The notes under the pieces were generated by a model, which ran no database searches, was not told the DNA's origin, and saw only the letters and a program-made list of their open reading frames with translations. From Actinomycetospora callitridis (GTDB taxonomy: Bacteria; Actinomycetota; Actinomycetes; Mycobacteriales; Pseudonocardiaceae), in the NCBI RefSeq assembly GCF_028737265.1, contig NZ_JAQZAK010000001.1, positions 682,001 to 746,000 of the forward strand: DNA of 64,000 nt, read 5' to 3'. A program made the translations under genes and the position numbers. Below, in pieces: positions 23,747-32,270 of the stretch (position 1 is the first letter of the stretch; each line of letters begins with the position of its first letter).

Positions 23747-23765
23747 GAAGGCTAGGCAACCCTAA
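23747..23765. promoter_or_regulatory. IdeR/DtxR iron box of the siderophore importer
   Basis: GAAGGCTAGGCAACCCTAA matches the consensus TWAGGTWAGSCTWACCTWA at 15 of 19 positions, with the AGG...CCTA core intact. It lies between the divergent binding-protein and permease genes, 38 and 56 bases from their chosen starts, as expected for iron-dependent repression of both. Confidence 0.7.
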
Positions 23766-23821
23766 CGGGTAGGGTGCGCGCGTCGTCGGGGGTTCGCGAT
23801 CGGTGGGAGGCGTGCAGCGCG

Positions 23822-24880
23822 GTGGTCGCGGAGGTGACGTCCCCCGGGGAGACCCGTAGCGGCGCGCGCCCGGGGTCGGCGGCGCGCGTCCTCGGGCTCG
23901 TGGGGCTCGTCGCCCTGGCCGTCGTGGTGCTGCTGATCAGCATCGGCGTCGGCTCGCGCGACATCGGCCTCGCCCAGTCCTGGTCGCTGCTCTGGGGCGG
24001 CGACGGCGGTGACGCCACCGGCACCGAGGCGGCGATCGTCCGGGACCTGCGCCTGCCCCGCGGCCTGCTCGCCCTCGCCGTCGGCGCCGCGCTGGGCCTC
24101 TCGGGCGCGGTGATGCAGGGCCTGTCGCGCAACCCCCTCGCCGACCCCGGCCTGCTCGGGGTCAACGCCGGTGCCGCGACCGCGGTGGTCGTCGCCATCG
24201 GCGCCTTCGGGGTCGGCACGGTGACCGGCTACGTGTGGTTCGCGCTGGTCGGCGCCGCGCTGGCGATGATGGCCGTGCACGTGCTCGGGGCCACCGGACG
24301 CTCGTCGGGCACCCCCGACCGGCTCGTGCTCGCCGGCGCGGCCGTCACCGCGGTGCTCATCGCCCTCGTCAACGCCGCGCTCGTGCTCTCCCCGCGCACG
24401 TTCGACTCGTTCCGCTTCTGGAACCTCGGCTCGCTGTCCGGCCGGGGCGTCGACGTGCTGCTCGCCGTGGCCCCGTTCATCGCCGTCGGCGCGGTCGCGG
24501 CGTTCGCGATGTCCCGCGCCCTCGACACCCTCGTGCTCGGCGACCGGGCCGGCACCGCCCTCGGGCTCGACGTCGGGCGCACCCGCGTCCATGCGGGCGT
24601 CGCGGCGACGGTGCTCGCCGGTGCGGCCACCGCGGCCGTCGGGCCGATCGCCTTCCTCGGGCTGGCCGTGCCGCACGCGGTGCGGTTCCTGGTCGGGCCC
24701 GCGCACCGCTGGGTGCTGCCCTACAGCGCCGTGCTCGGAGCCATCGTGCTGCTCGTCGCCGACGTCGTGGGCCGGGTGCTCGCGCCGCCCGGGGAGATCC
24801 AGGTCGGGGTCACGACGGCCGTGCTCGGCGTGCCCGTCTTCGTGGCCCTGTGCCGCCGGCGCCGGCTGGTGAGCGTGTGA
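23822..24880 (+). CDS. Iron-siderophore ABC transporter permease (FecCD family), first
   Basis: A 352-residue permease of the BtuC/FecCD type with about nine or ten membrane helices. Family signatures include LRLPRGLLALAVGAALGLSG, MQGLSRNPLADPGLLGVNAGA and the coupling segment PIAFLGLAVPHAVRFLVGP. It pairs with the next gene as a heterodimer. GTG 23822 is chosen (GGGAGG about 10 bases upstream, family-typical length); GTG 23774 is an alternative that begins just after the iron box. Its TGA overlaps the next gene's GTG by four bases. Confidence 0.92.
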   Translation: MVAEVTSPGETRSGARPGSAARVLGLVGLVALAVVVLLISIGVGSRDIGLAQSWSLLWGGDGGDATGTEAAIVRDLRLPRGLLALAVGAALGLSGAVMQGLSRNPLADPGLLGVNAGAATAVVVAIGAFGVGTVTGYVWFALVGAALAMMAVHVLGATGRSSGTPDRLVLAGAAVTAVLIALVNAALVLSPRTFDSFRFWNLGSLSGRGVDVLLAVAPFIAVGAVAAFAMSRALDTLVLGDRAGTALGLDVGRTRVHAGVAATVLAGAATAAVGPIAFLGLAVPHAVRFLVGPAHRWVLPYSAVLGAIVLLVADVVGRVLAPPGEIQVGVTTAVLGVPVFVALCRRRRLVSV

Positions 24881-25950
24881 GCGCGCCACCCCGGCCGCGT
24901 CCGGCCCCGCCCGTCACCGGCCGCCTCGTCCGCCTCGCCGGCGGGCGCGTCACGCTGCGCGTGGGTCCGCGGTCGGTCGCCGTCGGCGTCGTGTCGCTGC
25001 TCGTCGTCGTCGTGGGCGCCGTGGTCTCGCTGACCACCGGCGAGGCCCCGCTGAGCCTGGTCGAGGTGGGCGAGACGCTGGTGGGCCAGGGCAGCCGGTC
25101 CACCGAGTTCGTCGTGCTGACGCTGCGCCTGCCGCGCCTGCTGCTGGCGATCGGGGTGGGCGCGGCGCTGGCGGTCAGCGGCGCGGTGCTGCAGAGCCTC
25201 TCGCGCAACGTGCTCGGCAGCCCGGACGTCATCGGCTTCACCACCGGGGCCGCGACGGGCGCGCTCGTCGCCATCGTCGTGCTGGGGGCCACCACGCTCG
25301 GGACGTCGGTGGGCGCCCTGATCGGCGGCGTGGTCACCGCGCTCGTCGTCGTCGGCCTCGCCGCCGGGCGGGGGACGCAGGGCCTGCGCCTGGTGCTCAT
25401 CGGCATCGGCGTCGGGGCGATGCTGCTCGCGGTGAACAGCTGGCTGATCACCCGCGCCGCCCTGCAGACCGCGGTGGACGCGCAGGCCTGGCTGCTCGGG
25501 GACCTGTCCAACCGCGGCTGGACGCAGGTGGTGGCGCTCGCCGTCGCGCTGGTGCTCCTGCTGCCGATCGTGCTCGCCGGCGCGCGCCGCCTGGCCCTGC
25601 TCGAGCTCGGCGACCGCCCGGCGGGCGGCCTCGGCGTCGACGTCACCCGCACCCGCAACGTCGCGCTGCTCGCCGCGGTCGGGCTCGCCGCCGCCGCGAC
25701 CGCCGCGGCCGGCCCGATCCCGTTCCTCGCGCTCGCCGCACCCCAGATCGCCCGCCGGCTCAGCCGGTCGGCGACGCCGGTCCTCGTCCCGTCGGCGCTG
25801 CTCGGGGCGGCGATGCTCGTGGTGAGCGACCTCGCCGTGACCCGCCTCTTCGCGCCCGTCCCGCTGCCCGTGGGCGTCGCCACCGGCCTGCTCGGGGGCC
25901 TCTACCTCATCGCCCTGCTGGTCCGCATGTGGCGGGGGAGCACCACGTGA
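24877..25950 (+). CDS. Iron-siderophore ABC transporter permease (FecCD family), second
   Basis: A 357-residue FecCD permease. It has LRLPRLLLAIGVGAALAVSG, LQSLSRNVLGSPDVIGFTTGA and, near the end, PIPFLALAAPQIARRLSR, the cytoplasmic loop that meets the ATPase. About 30 N-terminal Pro/Arg-rich residues precede the first helix. Translationally coupled to the first permease through GTGA. Expected to be iron-repressed through the box upstream of the first permease. Confidence 0.93.
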   Translation: MSAPPRPRPAPPVTGRLVRLAGGRVTLRVGPRSVAVGVVSLLVVVVGAVVSLTTGEAPLSLVEVGETLVGQGSRSTEFVVLTLRLPRLLLAIGVGAALAVSGAVLQSLSRNVLGSPDVIGFTTGAATGALVAIVVLGATTLGTSVGALIGGVVTALVVVGLAAGRGTQGLRLVLIGIGVGAMLLAVNSWLITRAALQTAVDAQAWLLGDLSNRGWTQVVALAVALVLLLPIVLAGARRLALLELGDRPAGGLGVDVTRTRNVALLAAVGLAAAATAAAGPIPFLALAAPQIARRLSRSATPVLVPSALLGAAMLVVSDLAVTRLFAPVPLPVGVATGLLGGLYLIALLVRMWRGSTT

Positions 25951-25969
25951 CCGCACTCCAGGGAGTCTC

Positions 25970-26821
25970 ATGACCCGCCTTCTCGCCCAGGACGTGACGC
26001 TGGGCTACGAGGGACGCACCGTCGCCACCGACCTCTCGGTGGCGATCCCGGACGACTCGTTCACCGTGATCGTCGGGCCGAACGCGTGCGGCAAGTCGAC
26101 GCTGCTCGCGGCCCTCGCACGCGTCCTCGCACCGCAGGAGGGCGCGGTGGTGCTCGACGGGCACGCGATCTCGAGCTACCGGTCCAAGGAGGTCGCGCGC
26201 CGCCTCGGCCTGCTGCCGCAGACGGCCAGCGCGCCCGGCGGCATCACCGTCGGCGACCTCGTCGCCCGCGGGCGCTATCCGCACCAGCAGCTACTCAAAC
26301 AGTGGTCGGACGACGACGAGAAGGCCGTCGTCGAGGCGATGACGCTCACGAACGTCGCCGACCTCGCGGACCGCGCCGTCGACGAGCTCTCCGGCGGCCA
26401 GCGCCAGCGCGTCTGGCTCGCGATGGCGCTGGCCCAGGAGACGCCGATCCTGCTGCTCGACGAGCCGACGACCTACCTCGACATCTCCCACCAGGTCGAC
26501 GTGCTGGAGCTCTTGGCCCGCCTGCACGACGAGTCCGGGCGCACCCTCGTCGCGGTGCTCCACGACCTCAACCAGGCCGCGCGCTACGCGACCCACCTGA
26601 TCGCGCTGCGCCCGGGCGGGGTGGTGGCCGCGAGCGGGCCGCCGGCCGAGGTGCTCACCGAGGAGCTCGTCACCGACGTCTACGGCCTCGCGTGTCGGGT
26701 GGTGCCGGACCCGGAGACCGGCACCCCGATGGTCGTCCCGCGGCGTCCGCTGCGCGGCCCGGCGTCGGAGAAGGGGGCCCGCACCGGCGCCGCCGACGGC
26801 GCCCTCCGGGCCGACGGGTAG
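25970..26821 (+). CDS. Iron-siderophore ABC transporter ATP-binding protein
   Basis: A 283-residue FepC/FhuC-type ATPase. Walker A is GPNACGKST, the Q-loop is LLPQTA, the signature is LSGGQRQRVWLA and Walker B is ILLLDEPTTYLD; the switch His is in VLHDLNQAARYA. It powers the two permeases just upstream and completes a binding protein, two permeases and ATPase set. The last 30 residues are a basic, low-complexity tail. It ends 12 bases before murA, which may be read through from the same promoter. Confidence 0.94.
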   Translation: MTRLLAQDVTLGYEGRTVATDLSVAIPDDSFTVIVGPNACGKSTLLAALARVLAPQEGAVVLDGHAISSYRSKEVARRLGLLPQTASAPGGITVGDLVARGRYPHQQLLKQWSDDDEKAVVEAMTLTNVADLADRAVDELSGGQRQRVWLAMALAQETPILLLDEPTTYLDISHQVDVLELLARLHDESGRTLVAVLHDLNQAARYATHLIALRPGGVVAASGPPAEVLTEELVTDVYGLACRVVPDPETGTPMVVPRRPLRGPASEKGARTGAADGALRADG

Positions 26822-26833
26822 CGTCCTGCCGCG

Positions 26834-28102
26834 ATGAACGAGCACTTCGTGGTGCGCGGCTCAGGCCCGCTGTCCGGGGCCGTCGACGTCGTCGGCGCCA
26901 AGAACAGCGTGCTCAAGCTCATGGCGGCGGCGTTGCTGGCCGAGGGCCGGACGATCCTGACGAACTGTCCCGAGATCCTCGACGTGCCGCTGATGGCCGA
27001 CGTCCTGCGCAGCCTCGGCTGCACGGTCGACGTCGACGGCGCCACCGTGACGATCGACGTGCCGGCCGACCTGACCTCCGAGGCCGACTACCGCTCGGTC
27101 TCGCGGCTGCGGGCCTCGGTGTGCGTGCTCGGGCCGCTCGTCGCCCGTTGCCGCCGCGCGGTGGTGCCCCTGCCGGGGGGCGACGCCATCGGCTCGCGGC
27201 CCCTCGACATGCACCAGGCGGGCCTGCGCCTGCTCGGGGCGTCCAGCGAGATCTCGCACGGCTGTGTGGTCGCGGACGCCGAGACGCTGCGCGGCGCCCA
27301 GATCTGGCTCGACTTCCCCAGCGTCGGGGCCACCGAGAACATCCTCATGGCCGCCGTCTTCGCCGACGGCACGACGGTGATCGACAACGCCGCGCGCGAG
27401 CCCGAGATCGTCGACCTCGTGACGATGCTCCAGCAGATGGGCGCCAAGATCGAGGGCGGCGGCACGTCGACGCTCACCGTCCACGGCGGCGGGGCGCTCA
27501 CGCCCACGAACCACCGGGTGATCGGCGACCGCATCGTCGGCGCGACCTGGGGCTTCGCCGCCGCCATGGCCGGCGGGGACGTCACCGTGCGCGGCGTCGA
27601 CCCCCACCACCTCGACCTCGTGCTCGACCGCCTCGCCCAGGCGGGCGCCGAGGTCAGCGCGCAGGACGAGGGCTTCCGGGTCGTCATGGAGAGCCGTCCG
27701 CGCTCGGTGGACTGGGTGACGCTGCCCTACCCGGGCTTCGCCACCGACCTCCAGCCCATGGCGATCGCGCTCTCCGCGATCTCCGAGGGCACCTCGATGA
27801 TCACCGAGAACGTGTTCGAGGGCCGGTTCCGGTTCGTCGAGGAGATGGTCCGGCTCGGCGCCGACGCCCGCACCGACGGCCACCACGCCGTCGTCCGCGG
27901 CGTGCGGCGGCTCTCGTCGGCACCGGTCTGGGCGTCCGACATCCGCGCGGGCGCCGGGCTCGTGCTCGCCGGGCTGTGCGCCGACGGGGAGACCGAGGTC
28001 TGGGACGTCGCCCACATCGACCGCGGCTACCCGCTGTTCGTCGAGAACCTCGCCGCCCTCGGCGGCGCCATTCACCGGGTGGTCGCGCCGCCGGTGCGCT
28101 GA
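26834..28102 (+). CDS. murA: UDP-N-acetylglucosamine 1-carboxyvinyltransferase, Asp117 form
   Basis: A 422-residue MurA that moves enolpyruvate from PEP to UDP-GlcNAc, the first committed step of peptidoglycan synthesis. [10 protein letters not shown] carries the conserved lysine (Lys23). The active loop reads [11 protein letters not shown], with Asp117 where most bacteria have the cysteine that fosfomycin alkylates; the same change makes Mycobacterium tuberculosis MurA naturally insensitive. The ATG comes 12 bases after the siderophore ATPase stop, an unusual place for a cell-wall gene. Convergent with the next gene, 4 bases apart. Confidence 0.95.
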   Translation: MNEHFVVRGSGPLSGAVDVVGAKNSVLKLMAAALLAEGRTILTNCPEILDVPLMADVLRSLGCTVDVDGATVTIDVPADLTSEADYRSVSRLRASVCVLGPLVARCRRAVVPLPGGDAIGSRPLDMHQAGLRLLGASSEISHGCVVADAETLRGAQIWLDFPSVGATENILMAAVFADGTTVIDNAAREPEIVDLVTMLQQMGAKIEGGGTSTLTVHGGGALTPTNHRVIGDRIVGATWGFAAAMAGGDVTVRGVDPHHLDLVLDRLAQAGAEVSAQDEGFRVVMESRPRSVDWVTLPYPGFATDLQPMAIALSAISEGTSMITENVFEGRFRFVEEMVRLGADARTDGHHAVVRGVRRLSSAPVWASDIRAGAGLVLAGLCADGETEVWDVAHIDRGYPLFVENLAALGGAIHRVVAPPVR

Positions 28103-28106
28103 TCCC

Positions 28107-28403
28107 TCACAGGGCGTGCAGCACCAGGCGGGCGTCGTTCGCGTCGCGGGGGAAGGCCAGCAGGGCCCAGCCGTCCTCGCGGTGGCTGACCGTCACCCGC
28201 ACCTTCTCGCGGGCCAGCTTGCCGACGAGCACGTCGGCGGCCTCGCGGGTGGGCACCACGGCGACGGTCTCGAGCAGGCCGAGGTCGCCGTTCTCGTCGG
28301 GCAGCGCGCCCTGGGGGCCCCGGCCGAACGTCCAGCGCAGCAGCCCGGCGATGAAGATCATGAGCGAGATCGCCATCAGGATCTCGCCGATCGAGCCGAT
28401 CAT
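28107..28403 (-). CDS. Small membrane protein with DUF2007-like tail
   Basis: A 98-residue protein. One N-terminal membrane helix (about 5-24, ILMAISLMIFIAGLLRW) is followed by a short acidic linker and a cytoplasmic alpha/beta domain of about 60 residues (VAVVPTREAADVLVGKLAREKVRVTV). That tail looks like the small signal-transducing fold of DUF2007-type proteins, but I cannot name a function. It is divergent from the ethylmalonyl-CoA mutase gene and convergent with murA. Confidence 0.65.
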   Translation of the reverse strand: MIGSIGEILMAISLMIFIAGLLRWTFGRGPQGALPDENGDLGLLETVAVVPTREAADVLVGKLAREKVRVTVSHREDGWALLAFPRDANDARLVLHAL

Positions 28404-28506
28404 GTGTGTCTCCTCCGGACCCGACCATCCTGACCGATCCTGTGGCTGACGGCATCCCGTGGGCCGCCCCGCGGGCCGGACCCGTCGGTAACATCAGCGG
28501 GTCATC

Positions 28507-28541
28507 TGCCAGGTGACGCGATGCTGCCAGGTGACACGATG
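28507..28541 (+). repeat. Tandem repeat before the mutase start
   Basis: TGCCAGGTGACGCGATG (28507-28523) and TGCCAGGTGACACGATG (28525-28541) are 17-base direct repeats with one mismatch, spaced by one base. They lie immediately before the AGGAGG ribosome site of ecm. They could be a regulator binding site. They also place ATG codons upstream that could be mistaken for the true start. Confidence 0.6.
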
Positions 28542-28553
28542 AGGAGGTCCCAC

Positions 28554-30569
28554 GTGCCCTACCCCAGCGACGACGCCCGCGACCGGCCCTGGGTCATGCG
28601 GACCTACGCCGGCCACTCGTCGGCGCGCGCGTCGAACGAGCTCTACCGGCGCAACCTGGAGAAGGGGCAGACCGGCCTGTCGGTCGCGTTCGACCTGCCC
28701 ACGCAGACCGGGTATGACCCCGACGCCGAGCTGGCCAAGGGCGAGGTCGGCAAGGTCGGCGTGCCCGTGTCGCACATCGGGGACATGCGGGCGCTGTTCG
28801 ACCGCATCCCGCTCGACGAGGCCAACACCTCGATGACGATCAACGCCACGGCGATGTGGATGCTCGCGCTCTACGTCACCGTCGCCGACGAGCAGGGTGC
28901 CGACCGCGCGAAGCTCGCGGGCACCACCCAGAACGACATCGTCAAGGAGTACCTCTCGCGGGGGACCTACGCGTTCCCGCCCGGGCCGAGCGTCCGGCTG
29001 ATCACCGACATGATCGCCTGGACGTACACGAACGTCCCCAAGTGGAACCCGATCAACATCTGCAGCTACCACCTGCAGGAGGCGGGGGCGACGCCGACGC
29101 AGGAGGTCGCCTACACGCTGTCGACCGCGATCGCGGTGCTCGACGCCGTCCGCGACTCGGGCCAGGTGCCCGAGGACGACTTCGGCCAGGTCGTCGGGCG
29201 CATCTCGTTCTTCGTCAACGCGGGCCTGCACTTCATCGAGGAGATCGCCAAGCTGCGGGCGTTCTCGCAGCTCTGGGACGAGCTGTGCCGCGAGCGCTAC
29301 GGCGTCGAGGACGCCAAGATGCGGCGCTTCCGCTACGGCGTGCAGGTCAACTCGCTGGGGCTCACCGAGGCGCAGCCGGAGAACAACGTCCAGCGCATCG
29401 TGCTGGAGATGCTCGCGGTGACGCTGTCGAAGGACGCCCGGGCCCGCGCGGTGCAGCTGCCGGCGTGGAACGAGGCGCTGGGCCTGCCGCGCCCGTGGGA
29501 CCAGCAGTGGGCGCTGCGGATGCAGCAGGTGCTGGCCTACGAGACCGACCTGCTCGACCACGACGACATCTTCGCGGGCTCGCACGTCATGGAGGCCAAG
29601 ACGGCCGCCATCGCCGAGGGGGCGCGCGCCGAGATGGAGAAGGTCGCCGAGATGGGCGGCGCCGTGCCCGCCGTCGACTCCGGCTACATGAAGTCGCAGC
29701 TCGTCTCGTCGCTGGCGCAGCGGCGGATGCGCCTGGAGTCCGGCGAGGACGTGGTGGTGGGCGTCAACAAGTTCACCTCCACCGAGCCCAGCCCGCTGCA
29801 GGCCGAAGGCGCCGAGGCGATCTTCACCGTCGACAAGTCGGTGGAGGACGAGGCCGCGAAGGCCGTGCAGGAGTGGCGCTCGGGCCGCGACCAGGTCGAC
29901 GCCGACGCCGCGCTCGACCGCCTGCGCGAGGCCGCGACCACCGACGAGAACCTCATGGAGGCGACGCTCGCGTGCGCCCGGGCCGGGGTCACCACCGGCG
30001 AGTGGGCCGGGGCGCTGCGCGACGTCTTCGGCTCCTACCGGGCGCCCACCGGGGTGTCCGCAGCGTCCTCGGGCGCCGGCGAGGCGCCCGAGGACCTGGC
30101 CGCGGTGCGCGCCCGCGTCAAGGCGACCGCCGAGGAGATGGGCACGGCGTCGCTGCGCATGCTCGTCGGCAAGCCGGGCCTCGACGGGCACTCCAACGGC
30201 GCCGAGCAGATCGCCGTGCGCGCCCGCGACGCCGGCTTCGAGGTGATCTACCAGGGCATCCGCCTCACGCCCGCCGAGATCGTCGCGGCGGCCGTGCAGG
30301 AGGGCGTGCACGTCGTGGGCCTGTCGGTGCTGTCGGGCTCGCACCTCGAGGTCGTCCCCGCCGTGCTCGACGGGCTGGCCCGCGCGGGCGCCGAGGACAT
30401 CCCGGTGGTCGTCGGCGGCATCATCCCGCCGAAGGACGCCGAGCAGCTCCAGCGCCTCGGCGTGCACCGCGTCGTGACGCCGAAGTCCTACTCGCTGACC
30501 GGGATCATGGGCGAGTTCGTCGACGTGATCCGCGAGGCGCACGGGCTGGACGCGCCGGCGGCCGTGTGA
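28554..30569 (+). CDS. ecm: Ethylmalonyl-CoA mutase (MeaA type)
   Basis: A 671-residue coenzyme B12 mutase that converts (2R)-ethylmalonyl-CoA to methylsuccinyl-CoA in the ethylmalonyl-CoA pathway. The TIM-barrel domain begins DRPWVMRTYAGHSSARASNELYRR, and the C-terminal B12 domain has GLDGHSNGAEQIA (the DxHxxG motif), SVLSGSH and GGIIP. The single-chain length and the sequence follow the actinobacterial MeaA protein, not the larger methylmalonyl-CoA mutase subunit. GTG 28554 has a perfect AGGAGG 7 bases upstream; ATGs at 28521 and 28539 lack one. ccr, the epimerase and meaB lie at 42-45 kb and the adenosyltransferase at 21 kb. Confidence 0.92.
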   Translation: MPYPSDDARDRPWVMRTYAGHSSARASNELYRRNLEKGQTGLSVAFDLPTQTGYDPDAELAKGEVGKVGVPVSHIGDMRALFDRIPLDEANTSMTINATAMWMLALYVTVADEQGADRAKLAGTTQNDIVKEYLSRGTYAFPPGPSVRLITDMIAWTYTNVPKWNPINICSYHLQEAGATPTQEVAYTLSTAIAVLDAVRDSGQVPEDDFGQVVGRISFFVNAGLHFIEEIAKLRAFSQLWDELCRERYGVEDAKMRRFRYGVQVNSLGLTEAQPENNVQRIVLEMLAVTLSKDARARAVQLPAWNEALGLPRPWDQQWALRMQQVLAYETDLLDHDDIFAGSHVMEAKTAAIAEGARAEMEKVAEMGGAVPAVDSGYMKSQLVSSLAQRRMRLESGEDVVVGVNKFTSTEPSPLQAEGAEAIFTVDKSVEDEAAKAVQEWRSGRDQVDADAALDRLREAATTDENLMEATLACARAGVTTGEWAGALRDVFGSYRAPTGVSAASSGAGEAPEDLAAVRARVKATAEEMGTASLRMLVGKPGLDGHSNGAEQIAVRARDAGFEVIYQGIRLTPAEIVAAAVQEGVHVVGLSVLSGSHLEVVPAVLDGLARAGAEDIPVVVGGIIPPKDAEQLQRLGVHRVVTPKSYSLTGIMGEFVDVIREAHGLDAPAAV

Positions 30570-30591
30570 GCCGACGCGTCCCCGCCCGAGG

Positions 30592-30963
30592 TCACCCGGG
30601 CACGCGGTCCAGGAAGCCGTGGACGCGCTCGAGACGCCCGTCCTCGGCCACCTCGGCGACGTCGAACCCGATCACGACGGGCTCGGCGTCCTTGCTGCCC
30701 GCCGGGCCCAGGTGCCAGGTGAAGCGGACGACGTCGTGGTGGGCGTCGAGCACCTCGCCGGGGGTGAAGGTCAGGCCGGCGAACTGCTCCTGGGCGCCCG
30801 CGATCAGGGCGTCGACGCCGTCGTGGCCCCGGACGTCGGCCATCGGGTCGACGTAGCGGGCGTCGGGCGTGAACGCCGCGGCGATCGCCTTGCGGCGCGC
30901 GGTGGGGTCGGTGGCGTTCCAGGCGGCGAGATAGCGCTGGACGAGGGCGGCGTTGTCGGTCAT
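30592..30963 (-). CDS. SnoaL-like/NTF2-fold protein
   Basis: A 123-residue protein of the nuclear transport factor 2-like fold: N-terminal helices (ALVQRYLAAWNATDP), AFTPDARYVDPMADVRGHDGVDALIAG, then a curved sheet (TFTPGEVLDAHHDVVRFTWHL). Members are small isomerases, hydrolases or binding proteins; the activity here cannot be assigned. ATG 30963 is chosen for the GAGGAGG just upstream. It ends 22 bases from the mutase gene, convergent, and diverges from the thioesterase gene. Confidence 0.75.
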   Translation of the reverse strand: MTDNAALVQRYLAAWNATDPTARRKAIAAAFTPDARYVDPMADVRGHDGVDALIAGAQEQFAGLTFTPGEVLDAHHDVVRFTWHLGPAGSKDAEPVVIGFDVAEVAEDGRLERVHGFLDRVPG

Positions 30964-31080
30964 GGGGTCCTCCTCGGTGCGTCGTGCTGACGAGGAGAAC
31001 CCTGACCGCGGGGCGGTAGGCGGGTCGATGACCTCGTGGGTCATGGACGATCAGCGCCCGGTCCCGCGAGGCTCCCCGCC

Positions 31081-31488
31081 ATGAGCGACGACCTGATCGC
31101 GTCCATGCCCTTCGCCGCCGGGCTCGGGATCCGGCTGGAGACCGCCGGCGCCCACGAGACCGTCGCGGTCCTGCCCTGGTCCGACGCGCACACCACCGTC
31201 GGCGGCCTGCTGCACGGCGGCGCGCTGATGACCCTGGCCGACACCGCGGGCGCCGTCTGCGCGTTCCTCGGGCTGCCGGCGGGGGCGCGGACGGCGACGA
31301 CGCAGTCGGGCACGCACCTGCTGCGGGCGGTGTCTGGCTCCTCGGGCTCCTCGGGTGGCGAGGTCCGGGCGACGGCCCGTCCCGTGCACTCCGGGCGCTC
31401 CCAGATCGTCGTGCAGACCGACGTCACCGACGACCGGGGCCGCCTCGTCGCGCGGACGACCCAGACGCAGGCCGTGCTGCCGGCCTGA
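31081..31488 (+). CDS. PaaI-type hotdog thioesterase
   Basis: A 135-residue single hotdog-fold protein that probably hydrolyses acyl- or aryl-CoA thioesters. GGLLHGGALMTLADTAGAVCAF is the family helix, with the Gly and Asp residues of the active site, followed by TTQSGTHLLRAV and alternating strands. A Gly/Ser-rich insert (SGSSGSSGG) sits in the middle. The substrate is unknown; the nearby CoA-ester genes make a role in CoA recycling possible. A hairpin terminator lies 9 bases after the stop. Confidence 0.8.
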   Translation: MSDDLIASMPFAAGLGIRLETAGAHETVAVLPWSDAHTTVGGLLHGGALMTLADTAGAVCAFLGLPAGARTATTQSGTHLLRAVSGSSGSSGGEVRATARPVHSGRSQIVVQTDVTDDRGRLVARTTQTQAVLPA

Positions 31489-31496
31489 CCCCGGCC

Positions 31497-31511
31497 TTCC
31501 GGAGACCGGAA
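31497..31511 (+). terminator. Hairpin after the thioesterase gene
   Basis: TTCCGG-AGA-CCGGAA, a perfect 6-bp stem with a 3-base loop, lies 9 bases past the stop codon. There is no T run. It separates the thioesterase from the alpha/beta hydrolase gene on the same strand. Confidence 0.5.
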
Positions 31512-31582
31512 ACGCTGCCCTGCGCGTGGTGTGGCCCGGGCCACGATCCGCGGCGACCGATCCCGGCGATCTCGGAGGACCG

Positions 31583-32263
31583 ATGCCGCGCCCCACCCTG
31601 CTCCTCGTCCACGGCGCCTGGCACGGCTCCTGGTTCTGGGAGCCGCTGATCTCCGAGCTCGGGGAGTTCGACGTGCGCACCGTCGACCTGCCCAGCTGCA
31701 CTGGGGGCCCCGACGAGCTGGGCGGCCTGGAGGACGACGCGGAGACGGTGCGGGCGGCGGTCGCGGGCATCGACGGCCCGGTCGTCGTGGTCGCGCACTC
31801 CTACGGCGGGCTGCCGGTGTCGGAGGGAGTCCCTGGTCCAGCGGGCGGGCAGGTCACGCACCTCGTCTACCTCTGCGCGTTCATGCTGGACGCGGGGGAG
31901 TCGTTGCTGGCCGCGGCCGGCGGCACCCCGCCGCCGTGGTGGGAGGTGCACGAGCGGCACATCGTCGCGAGGACCCCCGAAGCCGTCTTCTACAACGACC
32001 TGGATCCCGCCACCGCGGCGTCGGCGGCCGGGCGGCTCGGGCTGCTGAGCCGGGCCGCCACCGAGACGCCGCTGACGCGGGCCGCCTGGCACGACATCCC
32101 GAGCACCTACGTCGTCTGCGACCGCGACGCGGCGATCCCGTCGTTCGCGCAGGAGGCGATGGCCCAGCGGGCCGGCGCCGTCGTGCACCTCAACGCCGGG
32201 CACTCCGCGGCGATGTCGCGCCCGCAGGAGGTGGCGTCGGTGGTGCGCGGGGTGGCGACCTGA
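31583..32263 (+). CDS. Alpha/beta hydrolase
   Basis: A 226-residue alpha/beta hydrolase with the oxyanion segment LLLVHGAWHGSWFWEP, nucleophile Ser in VVAHSYGGLPV, an acid in VCDRDAAIPS and the catalytic His in LNAGHSAAMSRP. It resembles plant-type MES/hydroxynitrile lyase and small esterases of the EstA group; the substrate is unknown. No signal peptide. CGGAGG precedes the ATG. Convergent with the repeat protein gene, 7 bases apart. Confidence 0.85.
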   Translation: MPRPTLLLVHGAWHGSWFWEPLISELGEFDVRTVDLPSCTGGPDELGGLEDDAETVRAAVAGIDGPVVVVAHSYGGLPVSEGVPGPAGGQVTHLVYLCAFMLDAGESLLAAAGGTPPPWWEVHERHIVARTPEAVFYNDLDPATAASAAGRLGLLSRAATETPLTRAAWHDIPSTYVVCDRDAAIPSFAQEAMAQRAGAVVHLNAGHSAAMSRPQEVASVVRGVAT

Positions 32264-32270
32264 GCCGCCG

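Noticed and set aside
28494-30542. Long antisense open frame across the mutase gene, and similar ones across cydDC, treS and glgB
   Set aside because: They are mirror frames of well-recognised genes, have Arg/Val/Asp-rich composition without motifs, and lack plausible starts.
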